This document shows, one piece after another, positions 25,691-35,930 of a stretch of 64,000 nt of DNA. The notes beneath the pieces were generated by a model, which saw only the letters and a list, made by a program, of their open reading frames with translations, was not told the DNA's origin and did not search any database. Every line of letters begins with the position of its first letter. The stretch's first letter is position 1. Source of the stretch: Bog-950 sp046329515 (GTDB lineage: Bacteria; Bacteroidota; Bacteroidia; Chitinophagales; LD1). The DNA lies in assembly GCA_046329515.1 (NCBI GenBank), contig JAXLUM010000002.1, positions 744,001 through 808,000 on the forward strand, in the 5' to 3' direction. A program made the position numbers and the translations under genes.

Positions 25691-28315
25691 ATGTTTCATC
25701 GTTTTTTAGTTGTATTGGCCATTGTGGTAATGGCTTCTTCCTGCACATCCACCAAAAAGTTAAATAAAGATGGCGTTAGCGTTAACCTCGATACTGTAAC
25801 TATCACGGTTTCCCGTGATAATCCTTATCGGGCTTCAGCTACCAAAGATTTTGACCTCGACCACACTAATCTTAAAGTGTCTTTTGATTATGAGCATCAG
25901 TACCTCTTTGGCAAAGCCCTTATTACCCTTCATCCGCATTTCTACCCGCAAAACCAATTGGTGTTAGATGCCAAGCAGTTCGATATTCATTCGGTAAGTA
26001 TCGTACGTCCTGACAACTCTTATACAGCGCTAAACTTCACCTACGATTCTTTGCAGCTTAAAATTCAGCTGGACCGTGAGTACAAGGCTTCCGAAAAAAT
26101 TACGGTGTTTATTGATTATACCGCAAAACCTGAAGAACGTAAGGTAGGCGGCAGCGCAGCTATTAATAGCGATAAAGGTTTATACTTCATTAACCCTTTA
26201 GGTAAGGACACTACCAAGCCGATTCAAATCTGGACTCAGGGTGAAACCGAATCTAACTCATGCTGGTTTCCTACAATTGATAAGCCCGATCAAAAAATGA
26301 CGGATGAAATTTATATAACCCGTAAAAAGAATTATGTGTCGCTAAGTAACGGCACTTTGGTATCCAGTACAGATAATGCTGATGGCACTGCTACGGATTA
26401 TTGGAAGATGAGCCTGCCGCATTCCCCTTATTTGGTTATGATGGCAGTTGGCGATTTCGCCATTGTGCACGACCGCTGGCGCGAAATTCCGGTGGACTAT
26501 TACGTAGAGAAGGCATACGAAAAAGAAGCAAAGGGCATTTTTGGTAACACTCCTGAAATGATTGAATTCTTCTCACAAAAACTGGGCTTCGAATATCCAT
26601 GGAGCAAATACCACCAGATTATAGTAAGAGATTATGTGAGCGGTGCTATGGAGAACACCACGGCTACTTTACATGGCGACTTCCTTCAGCGCGACTCACG
26701 CGAGAGGTTAGATGAAACCTATGAGGATGTGGTTTCTCATGAACTATTCCACCAATGGTTTGGCGATTTGGTTACTACCGAAAGCTGGAGCAATATTCCG
26801 CTAAACGAATCTTTTGCCACCTATGGTGAATACCTGTGGAATGAATATAAATATGGTAAAGAGCAGGCTGATTATAAGCTTTGGGAAAATTATGAGAAGT
26901 ATATGGAGGAATCAGCAGAGAAAAATGTTGACCTCATCCGCTTTTACTATAACGACCGCGAGGACATGTTTGACCGCCACAGTTATGAAAAAGGCGGGCT
27001 GTTGCTGCATTACCTGCGTAACATTGTTGGCGATGAGGCTTTCTTTAAATCGCTTGAGCTTTACTTAAAAACCAACCAGTTTAAAAACGTTGAAATGCAC
27101 CAGCTGCGCCTTGCCTTTGAAGAAGTTACAGGCCGCGATATGAACTGGTTTTTTAATGAATGGTTCCTCTCATCAGGCCATCCGGTATTGGATATAAAGT
27201 ATAGTTATGATGCTGATAGTGCTTATGTAACCATTACGCAAAAGCACAATATAGAGAAGGGTCAGGTGTACACCCTTCCTATGAAGGTTGATGTTTGGTA
27301 TGCTGCGGCTAACAGCGGTGGTAAATACAAAAGCAGCTACGATATAGTGCTTACCAAAAAGGAACAGCGTTTTGCATTTAAAACAAGCGGCACGCCATTA
27401 CTTATTGATGCAGACGCCAGCCGCGTGGTGCTTTGCGAAAAAACAGAGAACAAGAGCATTGATAATTACGCCTTCCAATACAAAAACGGTGCACTGTATA
27501 ACCAGCGGTATGAAGCGCTTGTTGCTTTGGTAGATACTCAAAAAACCTTTGCATCTGCAAAAGAGGCCGTAGCATTGGCTTTATATGACCCTTTCTTTTA
27601 CCTGCGTAAAATTGCCGTGGAGGAAGTGGATTTAAGTGGCGCTGATAAGGATTCTCTTTTACATCGTTTGGAAATTCTGGCCCGCACTGATAAAAACAGT
27701 CAGGTACGCACTTCAGCTATTGAACGTTTAAGCAAGAGCCCCGCAGCGGGTAAATACACCGACCTCTACGAATTTTCAATCGGCGATAGTTCTTATTTAG
27801 TTGTAGCGGCTGCACTTAAAGCGCTTAACGAACAGGATTCTAAAAAGGCAATGAGTTATGCCAAACAGTTTGAGGCCAATAAAACCATGGATATGCAAAC
27901 GGCAGTAGCCGATGTATATGCGCGTGAAGGTGATGCCGGTTACCAGGATTACTTTGAACAGAAGCTGAAAAGCACCGATGGCATAACCAAGTACTACATG
28001 TTTTACTACTATGCTAATTTCCTAACCCGTATGGATAAGAATGTGGTTTTAAGCGGTGCCAAAAGCATTGAACAGGAAGGAATGCAGTTAGAAGGCCATT
28101 ACATGCAGGCAGCAGCTAAGGGTTCACTTAAGCGTATTGTAAAATCGTTTGAAGAGAAAAAGAAGCGCGCCCAAAGTGATTTAAGCAAAGAAGAAGGACA
28201 AACAGCCAAGTTGAATTTGCAGGAAAAAATTGCTGATTACGACACCATCATTTCTACCGTAAAGGATGCTGTTGACCGCTTTACCAAAAAGGCAGAAGAA
28301 AATAAAGGACAGTAA
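25691..28315 (+). CDS. M1 family metallo-aminopeptidase lipoprotein
   Basis: An 874-residue protein with lipoprotein signal (ASSC, Cys about 18). The N-terminal beta domain (45-230) precedes the catalytic domain with substrate-binding GAMEN (318-322) and zinc site HELFH (350-354) plus Glu373 in LNESF, the exact HExxH-X18-E spacing. The third part is the small beta-sandwich domain, followed by a long helical region (about 600-870, HEAT-like, e.g. LEILARTDKNSQVRTSAIERL). It removes N-terminal amino acids from peptides, probably at the cell surface or in the periplasm. It stands alone and converges tail-to-tail with the next gene with no spacer. Confidence 0.93.
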   Translation: MFHRFLVVLAIVVMASSCTSTKKLNKDGVSVNLDTVTITVSRDNPYRASATKDFDLDHTNLKVSFDYEHQYLFGKALITLHPHFYPQNQLVLDAKQFDIHSVSIVRPDNSYTALNFTYDSLQLKIQLDREYKASEKITVFIDYTAKPEERKVGGSAAINSDKGLYFINPLGKDTTKPIQIWTQGETESNSCWFPTIDKPDQKMTDEIYITRKKNYVSLSNGTLVSSTDNADGTATDYWKMSLPHSPYLVMMAVGDFAIVHDRWREIPVDYYVEKAYEKEAKGIFGNTPEMIEFFSQKLGFEYPWSKYHQIIVRDYVSGAMENTTATLHGDFLQRDSRERLDETYEDVVSHELFHQWFGDLVTTESWSNIPLNESFATYGEYLWNEYKYGKEQADYKLWENYEKYMEESAEKNVDLIRFYYNDREDMFDRHSYEKGGLLLHYLRNIVGDEAFFKSLELYLKTNQFKNVEMHQLRLAFEEVTGRDMNWFFNEWFLSSGHPVLDIKYSYDADSAYVTITQKHNIEKGQVYTLPMKVDVWYAAANSGGKYKSSYDIVLTKKEQRFAFKTSGTPLLIDADASRVVLCEKTENKSIDNYAFQYKNGALYNQRYEALVALVDTQKTFASAKEAVALALYDPFFYLRKIAVEEVDLSGADKDSLLHRLEILARTDKNSQVRTSAIERLSKSPAAGKYTDLYEFSIGDSSYLVVAAALKALNEQDSKKAMSYAKQFEANKTMDMQTAVADVYAREGDAGYQDYFEQKLKSTDGITKYYMFYYYANFLTRMDKNVVLSGAKSIEQEGMQLEGHYMQAAAKGSLKRIVKSFEEKKKRAQSDLSKEEGQTAKLNLQEKIADYDTIISTVKDAVDRFTKKAEENKGQ

Positions 28316-28771
28316 TTATTTAGGCAAGCGCGCCACTGTGTCGTCTTCCGTTCCGGGTGCAGGTAAGCGCACCGGCGGGTAAGTACGGCTTACGCCATCT
28401 TTACTTACCGTTTTAATGCGGTAGTACATATCCTTTGAACTGCTTATAGCATATACATCTTCCTTTATAATAGCGCCATGCATTGTTTTTTCCTGGGTGG
28501 GCACAAAATACTTGCATTGGCTAAAGCTGTTCAGGTCATCAAGGCTTCGCTCAATGGTAACATAGCTAAACTCAGTAGAGTTAGTCAGCTGCACCATAAG
28601 TTTAACTGAATTACCCGAGCGGTACACTTCCAGAAAAAACGCTCCGTCCGAAGCCTGCATAATGTAATCGGGTACCTGCGCACGCAAGCCGCTTGAACAA
28701 AACAGCAAAACTGCACTTGCCAAGGCATAAAAAAGCTTTCGCTTATAAGTATGTTTTGTCAGGGGGAACAT
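28316..28771 (-). CDS. Small secreted protein of unknown function
   Basis: A 151-residue protein with a signal peptide of about 31 residues (ending LRAQ). The mature part is a single beta-rich domain resembling an Ig/fibronectin-like fold as found in T9SS cargo (VTIERSLDDLNSFSQCKYF, then MYYRIKTVSKDGVSRTYPPV), in which RIKTVSKDG matches the usual YYRIKAVDxDGK strand. It lacks a C-terminal sorting domain. Function unknown. Confidence 0.65.
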   Translation of the reverse strand: MFPLTKHTYKRKLFYALASAVLLFCSSGLRAQVPDYIMQASDGAFFLEVYRSGNSVKLMVQLTNSTEFSYVTIERSLDDLNSFSQCKYFVPTQEKTMHGAIIKEDVYAISSSKDMYYRIKTVSKDGVSRTYPPVRLPAPGTEDDTVARLPK

Positions 28772-28900
28772 AACGCTCTACTTATATAGATAACTCTAAG
28801 ATGTTCATATTATTTCGAAAACAAAAAAGCTCATTAGCAATTATGAATAACATCATGCGGCAAACGTTTAATAACCAGTAGTTTCGTATATATTAGTAAT

Positions 28901-29584
28901 ATGAAGGAAATTCTGTTTTTACATGGCGCCCTTGGTTCAAAGGAGCAGTTTAAGGAGTTGGAATCTTTGCTTAATAGCAACTTCAAAATACACACCCTTA
29001 ACTTCTCAGGGCACGGCCGCAGGCCATCACATCACCATGCCTTTACCATACAGAATTTCTGCCACGAGGTGTTGGACTGGATGAATGAAAACTACATTAA
29101 AACAATTGATTTATTTGGTTACAGCATGGGCGGCTATGTAGCTTTATGGATGGCCCGCTTTTATCCCGATAGAGTTGGGCGCATATTTACCTTGGGCACT
29201 AAATTAAAATGGAGCGATGCCGAAGCAGAAAAAGAGATTAAACTGCTTAACCCCGAAAAGATAGTGGAAAAGGTACCCGCCTTTGCACAATCCCTTGCCA
29301 ATTTACACGGCGAACACGAATGGAAAAGCGTAATGACGAAAACAGCGTCCTTAATGCGCGACCTTGGTCATACACATCTAACCGACCAGGATTTTATTCA
29401 GATAGAACATACTATTCTACTTGGCCGTGGCGAAAAAGATAATATGGTTACAGCCGAAGAAACAGAATACGTTCAGCACTTGCTTAAAAACGCAGAGCTA
29501 AAAACATATCCCGATGTTTTGCACCCTATCGAAAAAGTTCCCGCCGGTCTGTTACAGCGTGAAATAGAGCACTTCTTCCGCTAG
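28901..29584 (+). CDS. Alpha/beta hydrolase
   Basis: A 227-residue cytoplasmic protein of the alpha/beta-hydrolase fold without lid insertion. It has the oxyanion motif LHGALGS near residue 8, nucleophile Ser75 in GYSMGGY, a probable acid in LLGRGEKDNMVT, and the catalytic His near the end (DVLHPIEKVP). No signal peptide. The reaction is not identifiable; family members include MenH-like and BioH-like enzymes. The gene converges with the one at 29586 with a single base between the stops. Confidence 0.88.
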   Translation: MKEILFLHGALGSKEQFKELESLLNSNFKIHTLNFSGHGRRPSHHHAFTIQNFCHEVLDWMNENYIKTIDLFGYSMGGYVALWMARFYPDRVGRIFTLGTKLKWSDAEAEKEIKLLNPEKIVEKVPAFAQSLANLHGEHEWKSVMTKTASLMRDLGHTHLTDQDFIQIEHTILLGRGEKDNMVTAEETEYVQHLLKNAELKTYPDVLHPIEKVPAGLLQREIEHFFR

Positions 29585-29585
29585 C

Positions 29586-30812
29586 TTATTTGCCCGCTTC
29601 TATATACTGGTCCTCCAGTTTTTTAGCGTGTTCCAAATCTTTGGTAATGTCCTCGTCCAGTTCATAGTCACTAACAGGCTCATAGCTACCCCAAAACTTC
29701 GAATCGTATTTATACTTGGTAGTATACAAGTCAGAGAAGGCGGCGTAACCGTTTTTCAATTTGGCGCTAACATTCTCGGTGTCGTAGTTGTAGAAATATA
29801 ATTCAAAACTTTCCTGCACCACGTAGTCTACATTACCTGTTACTTTATTTATAACATGGTGGTTATAGGTGCGCTCAATAGAGCTAACCACATATTTTCC
29901 ATTCACCTGCTCGGTGCGTATAACATCCGTTTCGTTCACCAGTTTCCAGCGGCTGTCATTGGCATAACGCGTTTTTACATAATACGGGTTAGGAAATTTC
30001 TCTACTTCAATTTTAGTAATGGCATAGTTCTCTTTGGTTATCCAAAGTTTGGCGTTTTCCAGTTTGGCGCTGCTCGCCTCCTTGTATTGCACGCTAATTA
30101 CATATTCAATGTTATTCTCCTCTACAAATTTAGGCGAGTAGAAATCTAACTTCTTCTTATCAAGGAAGTTGTTCTTGTTGTAGCTGTACGGGTTTTCTTT
30201 TAATAAATCCACCAGGTGGTCGCCATGCACATCTCCATTGGTTTCATAATTCTCGCTGCGGCGTTCCTTGTTTACCTTAAGGCTTTCATGAAAAGAATAC
30301 TGGTAAATACTTTTTGTGTTAAAGGCAACATTCACGTCTGCTTCCAGTAAGCGCACATACTTTCCGTTCTCTTCATGGTACTGCCGGTAAAAGCCCGTTG
30401 CTATCGTCGAATCGGTAAGCAGGTTGGCCTTCATGTTGTCAATGGCCTTAATTAAAACACCTTTGGCATTAAGCGCTGTAATTACCGCTTCTTTAGTCAC
30501 TACTGAGCCTGAAGACAAATAAACCCGTACGGTGTCTTTGCTATCGTAGTTTGGCACTAAAATACCCTGTGGCTCATAGCCTATGTACGTAAATAAAATA
30601 GAGTCCTTCAAATTAACCTTGGGCATTGGCACCTCTACGTAGCCATAGTTGTCAGTAACGCCGCCAAGCTGCGTGCCTTTTATATGGGCGGCAGCCAACT
30701 CAAGCGGCTGCTTTGTATCCTTATCAAATACATAGGCTTTAAACAAAATGTTTTCCTGTGCATTAAGTGCACTAAACGCAAAAAGCAAGGCTGCTGCCAA
30801 TAGTTTATTCAT
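29586..30812 (-). CDS. Secreted carboxypeptidase-regulatory-like domain protein
   Basis: A 408-residue protein with a signal peptide (MNKLLAAALLFAFSALNAQ). Residues 24-110 are a carboxypeptidase-regulatory-like beta-sandwich (KAYVFDKDTKQPLELAAAHI, GVTDNYGYVEVPM, LFTYIGYEPQGI). The following 300 residues are beta-rich (VKTRYANDSRWKLVNETDV, YVVSSIERTYNHHV), similar to the DUF5686-type or other envelope proteins in the phylum, but no complete barrel ending is visible. Function unknown; probably periplasmic or outer-membrane associated. Confidence 0.75.
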   Translation of the reverse strand: MNKLLAAALLFAFSALNAQENILFKAYVFDKDTKQPLELAAAHIKGTQLGGVTDNYGYVEVPMPKVNLKDSILFTYIGYEPQGILVPNYDSKDTVRVYLSSGSVVTKEAVITALNAKGVLIKAIDNMKANLLTDSTIATGFYRQYHEENGKYVRLLEADVNVAFNTKSIYQYSFHESLKVNKERRSENYETNGDVHGDHLVDLLKENPYSYNKNNFLDKKKLDFYSPKFVEENNIEYVISVQYKEASSAKLENAKLWITKENYAITKIEVEKFPNPYYVKTRYANDSRWKLVNETDVIRTEQVNGKYVVSSIERTYNHHVINKVTGNVDYVVQESFELYFYNYDTENVSAKLKNGYAAFSDLYTTKYKYDSKFWGSYEPVSDYELDEDITKDLEHAKKLEDQYIEAGK

Positions 30813-31006
30813 ACAATACGTATTTGAATGTTTAATAACCGCAGGGTTTAAACCCGAATTACAATTTTACAAACTTTTTAAAACGCACTCCGGGCCGTTA
30901 TGCAGTTATTACAATAAAAGGAGGAAAGGTGAAGCATTTTTGAGGCGGTTTAAGCTATAACGTCAATGTGGCGAAAATCGGTATGTAACAGCTTTAGCCA
31001 CCAATA

Positions 31007-31037
31007 AAAAGGCCCGCCCCAAAAAGGAGCAGGCCTA
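31007..31037 (-). terminator. Intrinsic terminator of the PKD-repeat gene
   Basis: Read on the minus strand, AGGCCTGCTCC pairs with GGGGCGGGCCT across a T-rich loop (one mismatch) and is followed by five T. It lies 23 bases past the stop codon of the gene at 31060. Confidence 0.8.
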
Positions 31038-31059
31038 TGCCACCCAAGCACGGGAAGCA

Positions 31060-34000
31060 TTATTGTGTTTTCACAAGTTTCAATGTCCGTTTATCGTATT
31101 TACCATTAATACTCATATAATAAACGCCGGCTGCCTGTTCTGTTAAGTCAACAGAAACAAGGTTGCTTCCCTGGCTTAAAGTAATGATGCGTGTTTGCAT
31201 AATACGTCCGCTTACATCGCTAATGCTCACTGTAGCCTCAGCGGCGCGCTCCACATTTACAGTTACCGTTGCCTTGTCCTTAGTAGGGTTCGGCATAATA
31301 CCATCTACATAAAAAGCATTCTCATCTTTAATGCCGGTGCTTACAGCGCTATCGCTGCTTATTTCTACCTGCACATTATTTATTGACGGATTGTTTTGTG
31401 TAAGTGTAACCGTTAAGGCCAAAGGCACCTTATTCAACCATTCTGCATACACCCTGTAGGTGCCCAGCGCAAGGTTATTAAAGGCAAAATTTCCTGAAGC
31501 ATCACTATACGTATAAGCTACAGGCATATCTGCAGCATTCAATAAGTTGATTTGCGCGCCTGCAATAGGGTCGCCTACTCCACGTTCGTGGTGGTCAGTA
31601 CCCAAAGCCATTCCTGCTCCCTGGCTAACCCAGCCGCCAACAAATCCCGGTCCGCCCGGGTTGTTTCCCGCAGCTAATTCTATTGATGTGCCTTGCGCAC
31701 TGTTAGGCCCTAAAACAATAGGCAGTGCTGTAGCCCAATTCAATTCCTGGTAACTATACGTAGGCAAATAGTTTGCGTAATCAACATCATTAGGCCCTAA
31801 GGCTGCTTTAAGGTAATAGGTGCCTGCAGGTAAACCGGCAAACCAATAGTACCCGCCATGGCATTGGCTGGTATCGTCTGTTATTTCGAATGTATCAATT
31901 GCAGTAAGGTAACCGGCCGAGTCGCTTATCAAATAAATTTGTCCTTCGCATATACTGGAACTTACATTACTCTTCAATACATCACCCGTTATAAAATAGC
32001 TACCCCCGCCTGAAACATACACCGAATGGTAAACACTGGCCGAACAATTTGTTGAGCTCACGTTCATGGTAATTTGGTACCAGCCGGATGTAGCATAAGT
32101 GTGGCTGGTATACATTCCTGCTCCTGTGCTGCCGTCGCCAAAATTCCAGGTAAAAGTACTCGCGGTACTTAAGGTATCCTGCGGCCATACGTTTACCGTG
32201 TAACCATTTACAGAACTATAGAAGGTAGTATCACAACCATTAAAACCAACATTGGGTATCAGTATTGAGGAGTAAAGTGTGTCACTGCAACCATTAGGGG
32301 TTGAAACTATAGCGTAAGCATTATAAGTTCCTGCAGCAGCATAGGTTACTACGGGCACAGACGAAGTAGAGGAAGAAGGTAAACCGCCGGGAAAAGACCA
32401 ATGGTATGTCCAGCTTTGGGTGCTGTCACCTTGGGCATAATAGGTAGCAGTAGCACCATTTAAGCTATAATATGCACCGCCTAAGTTGCAGGCATCTATA
32501 TATACAAGGTTGCATACAGTTCCTGAACAACCATTACCACTATAGGTAAGGCAAACATTATAATTACCTGATGTGGTGAACGTATGGTTACAGTATTTGC
32601 CGGTGCCGGTGCTGCCATCACCAAAATCCCAGGTGTAGGTCATTGGTAATTGCATACTGTCTATGTAGCCCCCAAAAATTACCGCTCCCTGTCCCAAGTC
32701 CGTCACATTAAAGTAAGCATTGCAGGGGTTGTTTACTATGTTGGCTAAAAGCGTATCGCTCTTGGTGCAACCTGCGCCATTAATGTAGCTGGCGTATACG
32801 GTGTAGCTGCCGTTTGCCGGAAAACTAATTGTTGGCATAGCCGCACTGGACGTTTGCGGTGTGCCGTCAGGAAAGCTCCACTGATAAATTCCCCCGGGGT
32901 TTACACCATATAGTACGAATGTTGCGTCCGTGCCACTTACATTGTATACCACAATCTCAGGTTCAAAGGCGCAAACGTCAACGTGTACTGTATCGCAAAA
33001 AGTATTGCTGCACAAACTGCCGCTAGTAGTAACACAAAAAACATAATCGCCGCTGGCGGCATAGGTATGCGATACATATTGGCCGCTACCGGTTGCTCCG
33101 TCACCAAAAGTCCATGAATAAGTAAGATTAGCCGTAGAGCCGGAATCAGGCGTAACATAGAAAGCAACAGAGTCCGCCCATATAGATTCAATATGCAATT
33201 GCGCTGCGCAATTGCCATTGGTAATTGTTGCCGTAGTATTGCGGTTTATTACACAGCCGTTAGGGGCTGTGGCAGTAACGGAAACACTGTAAGCACCAAC
33301 TCCCGGAAAAACAACACTGGGGACTGCACTTGTAGAAGTAGTTATATCCCCATCAGGAAAAGACCAGTTATATGTGCTGCCGGTCGGCATACCATCCAAA
33401 GTAAAAGTTGCAGTGCTGTCGGCTACCGTATAATTTATATAGGCCGCAGCATCACACACATTTACATACATCGATTTACAAATACTACCGCTACAATTGG
33501 CGCCTGTAAAATTGGCACAATAAGTATACGAGCCTGAAGTGGCATACGTATGCTGCGGATTATTTTGCGTGCTGCCCGTTCCGTCACCAAAGTCCCACAC
33601 ATAACTTATAGGGTTTGCTGAATCTGCCAAAGCGTAAAAAGTTACAAGGCCAAAGGCTCCTATATATGCCTGTGACCATGGTGTGCATGTGCCACTGTGT
33701 TGCTCGTCATAAACATCAACGTTTGCGTTAAAATTAACTACACACCCACCCGGGTCATTTACTGTAAGCGTTCCCGGAAAGCTGCCCACCGAAGGAAAGG
33801 CAATGCTTGGGTTAGGGCTTGTTGAGGTAGAGGGAACTCCATCAGGGAAAGACCAATTGTAAGTCCACCCTGCTTGTGCACCCTGCACCGAAAAACTTAC
33901 AATGGTATCGCCTCCGGTTTGGGTAACATATGCCGGCCACGAACATACATTTACGTTAAAGCTATCGCAAAAAGTGGTAGTGCAATTGCCAGTAAAATTT

Positions 34001-34245
34001 AAACAATAACTGTGCATGCCGCTGGTGGTAAACGTATGTTGCACTATCACTCCACTCGCCGTACCGCCATCGTCAAAAGTCCAGTTGTAAATAGGGTTAA
34101 CGCTGCCCGAATCAGGCGTAGCGTTGAAAGTATAGGCTCCTCCGCCATTGTCAACAGGGTAAACCCACATGTAACATTGTGCGCTAACTTCACTGCTCAA
34201 AAACAGAAGCAGTAAGGCGCTCATAAGTAGTTTCATTGTTTTCAT
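31060..34245 (-). CDS. Large PKD-repeat protein with T9SS type A sorting domain
   Basis: I set the start at 34245 (MKTMKLLMSALLL, 1061 residues), which gives a proper signal peptide; the frame from 34311 adds 22 non-family residues. The body contains nine PKD-like domains in strict alternation of two types: type A with FGDGxTGxG-like cores (TFDDGG, DFGDGT, TFGDGA, DFGDGS, NFGDGS) and type B with SFPDG or SFPGG cores (four copies). Two carboxypeptidase-regulatory-like or collagen-binding-like domains follow (about 755-975). The last 85 residues are a type A sorting domain (MPNPTKDKATVTVNV, then KLVKTQ). It is probably exported by the SprA-containing T9SS as a cell-surface adhesin. Confidence 0.92.
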   Translation of the reverse strand: MKTMKLLMSALLLLFLSSEVSAQCYMWVYPVDNGGGAYTFNATPDSGSVNPIYNWTFDDGGTASGVIVQHTFTTSGMHSYCLNFTGNCTTTFCDSFNVNVCSWPAYVTQTGGDTIVSFSVQGAQAGWTYNWSFPDGVPSTSTSPNPSIAFPSVGSFPGTLTVNDPGGCVVNFNANVDVYDEQHSGTCTPWSQAYIGAFGLVTFYALADSANPISYVWDFGDGTGSTQNNPQHTYATSGSYTYCANFTGANCSGSICKSMYVNVCDAAAYINYTVADSTATFTLDGMPTGSTYNWSFPDGDITTSTSAVPSVVFPGVGAYSVSVTATAPNGCVINRNTTATITNGNCAAQLHIESIWADSVAFYVTPDSGSTANLTYSWTFGDGATGSGQYVSHTYAASGDYVFCVTTSGSLCSNTFCDTVHVDVCAFEPEIVVYNVSGTDATFVLYGVNPGGIYQWSFPDGTPQTSSAAMPTISFPANGSYTVYASYINGAGCTKSDTLLANIVNNPCNAYFNVTDLGQGAVIFGGYIDSMQLPMTYTWDFGDGSTGTGKYCNHTFTTSGNYNVCLTYSGNGCSGTVCNLVYIDACNLGGAYYSLNGATATYYAQGDSTQSWTYHWSFPGGLPSSSTSSVPVVTYAAAGTYNAYAIVSTPNGCSDTLYSSILIPNVGFNGCDTTFYSSVNGYTVNVWPQDTLSTASTFTWNFGDGSTGAGMYTSHTYATSGWYQITMNVSSTNCSASVYHSVYVSGGGSYFITGDVLKSNVSSSICEGQIYLISDSAGYLTAIDTFEITDDTSQCHGGYYWFAGLPAGTYYLKAALGPNDVDYANYLPTYSYQELNWATALPIVLGPNSAQGTSIELAAGNNPGGPGFVGGWVSQGAGMALGTDHHERGVGDPIAGAQINLLNAADMPVAYTYSDASGNFAFNNLALGTYRVYAEWLNKVPLALTVTLTQNNPSINNVQVEISSDSAVSTGIKDENAFYVDGIMPNPTKDKATVTVNVERAAEATVSISDVSGRIMQTRIITLSQGSNLVSVDLTEQAAGVYYMSINGKYDKRTLKLVKTQ

Positions 34246-34378
34246 AATATTTTGCTTTACGGTTGTAAAGGTCTTGCTTAATGTTGCGGGCTGCAACCAA
34301 GAATGGGCCATTTCTTACACGCCTGAAAGGCATTTATAGGCAAGGCACACTACGAAAAATATGAAAAAACAATACGCC

Positions 34379-35842
34379 CTAAGCCACCGCCTTTCCCTTC
34401 AACCAACCTTCGTATTTTATTATTTCGGCATCGGCCTGGGCGGCATCTACCTGCATTTTCAACAGTGCGTTTATCTTTTTTTGAATGGCAGCATCTCTTC
34501 TGTAGTTACTGCTGCGCGCCATTTCTTCCAGCAAATCTATCATGTCAAAATCACGCTTAAACGCCTTCTGCTTCTGCAGCGCTTCGTAATCTTTACGCAC
34601 CTGTCCTATTCTTCTCTGTAAACTCTCAAAGTCTCCTGCCTCATACGTTGTCAGCAACTCGCTTATTTCTACCTTAAACTTAAATGGCACAGCCGCCCTG
34701 GTGTAGTTGTCACTAACGTAAAGTTTTACGAAGCTTTTCAGTGCCTCTTTATATTTCCTTAAATCGTATTGTAGGCCGGCACGGTTCAAATAAATAAATG
34801 TGTCGTAGTAGTAATTCTTCTTTCGCCGCATTTCAGCTTCAAAATCGTGCAGCCACTGCAACGCCCGCATAGGGTTAAGCACCGCATTGTTCAATATCTG
34901 CAGGTTATAGTAAAAAAAGAGGTATTGGTCATAATACAGTTTGTTATGCGCAGCTATCTCTCTCCCCAGTATTTCCGTATACTGTAAAGATTCTTTTTCC
35001 TTCTGGTTCTTATACAAGGCATTGGCGGCATACGTCAACATCTGTAGTTTCAGTTGATGGTTTTCCTTATCAAACCATTCCTCCTTTTCAAAAAGCGCGT
35101 AAGTATCTACAACCAACTTTTCAAGCTCGGTATAATTATGCTGTTGTAGAAAGACCTGGCTAAGGGCCTGGTAAATGCGCACTTGCAGACTTTTACTGTA
35201 TTGTGAGTTGGTTGGCGCACTTACCTGTCGCGCCTTTTCGCGCAACTGTCGCAATTGCTGTTTATCGCTGCTTCCAAAATTCTGGGTCACTTTTAAGCGG
35301 TGCGATACGCTGGCAAGCATATTATCCAGTTCCCGTAACTTAGCAAGTAGTTCGGCGTTGGCGTTTCTTAGGTTTATATACTCATCAGGAACAACCTCCA
35401 GTAAATGAAAGGAAAGTGCTATAAAATTGGAATACACATGGTCCAGCAAATCATAGGCTTCAATTTTTTTTGCAAGGCGCTCGGCCTTTTTCAAATATTG
35501 CAAACAGCCTTTATATAAGCTTCTTGAAAAGTACAGTTGGTATAACTGCAAAAAATGAAGGAGTTCTAAAAATTCCACCTTATGCGCGTATAGCAACGTC
35601 AGGCTATCGCCCACATCCTGTATTACCCTGTTCTTTAAACGGTAATAGCTGTTTTTATCTTCGGCACTATAGCCCAGCTTTTTAATAAGTTTCTCTTCGT
35701 TAAAACGTTCCCCGCTCTGTCGTACATAATCAACCAGTACCATATCCTTACGGTTATCGGGTCCGGCATTACCATAATACATTTTTAAAAAGCGCAGTTC
35801 ATCCTTGGTAAGTCGTTCAACTACTTGGTTCAATATGTCCAT
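34379..35842 (-). CDS. Helical repeat protein of unknown function
   Basis: A 487-residue protein with no signal peptide or membrane segment. The first 90 residues are a helical domain (LTKDELRFLKMYYGNAG, LIKKLGYSAEDKNSYYRLKN) that looks like a winged-helix or similar. The rest is almost all helix with TPR-like spacing (CLQYLKKAERLAKKIEAYDL, YTELEKLVVDTYALFEKEEW, FIYLNRAGLQYDLRKYKEAL). It is cytoplasmic, stands alone, and I do not recognise a named family. TPR-like scaffolds usually mediate protein interactions. Confidence 0.7.
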   Translation of the reverse strand: MDILNQVVERLTKDELRFLKMYYGNAGPDNRKDMVLVDYVRQSGERFNEEKLIKKLGYSAEDKNSYYRLKNRVIQDVGDSLTLLYAHKVEFLELLHFLQLYQLYFSRSLYKGCLQYLKKAERLAKKIEAYDLLDHVYSNFIALSFHLLEVVPDEYINLRNANAELLAKLRELDNMLASVSHRLKVTQNFGSSDKQQLRQLREKARQVSAPTNSQYSKSLQVRIYQALSQVFLQQHNYTELEKLVVDTYALFEKEEWFDKENHQLKLQMLTYAANALYKNQKEKESLQYTEILGREIAAHNKLYYDQYLFFYYNLQILNNAVLNPMRALQWLHDFEAEMRRKKNYYYDTFIYLNRAGLQYDLRKYKEALKSFVKLYVSDNYTRAAVPFKFKVEISELLTTYEAGDFESLQRRIGQVRKDYEALQKQKAFKRDFDMIDLLEEMARSSNYRRDAAIQKKINALLKMQVDAAQADAEIIKYEGWLKGKAVA

Positions 35843-35930
35843 AGGTATAGTGTTAAGCGTGTAAGATTAAAAATAAATAAATTATTTCTTTTCAGAAAGC
35901 CGGCTTACTTTCATAACCAAACCTAATGGA

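Noticed and set aside
32340..34100. Spaced near-repeats suggesting a CRISPR or tandem array
   Set aside because: They are coding repeats of the PKD domains, in frame and of unequal length; there are no constant direct repeats with unique spacers.
34246..34311. N-terminal extension of the PKD protein frame
   Set aside because: It puts 22 non-hydrophobic residues before a perfect signal peptide; the start at 34245 (or 34236) is more likely.
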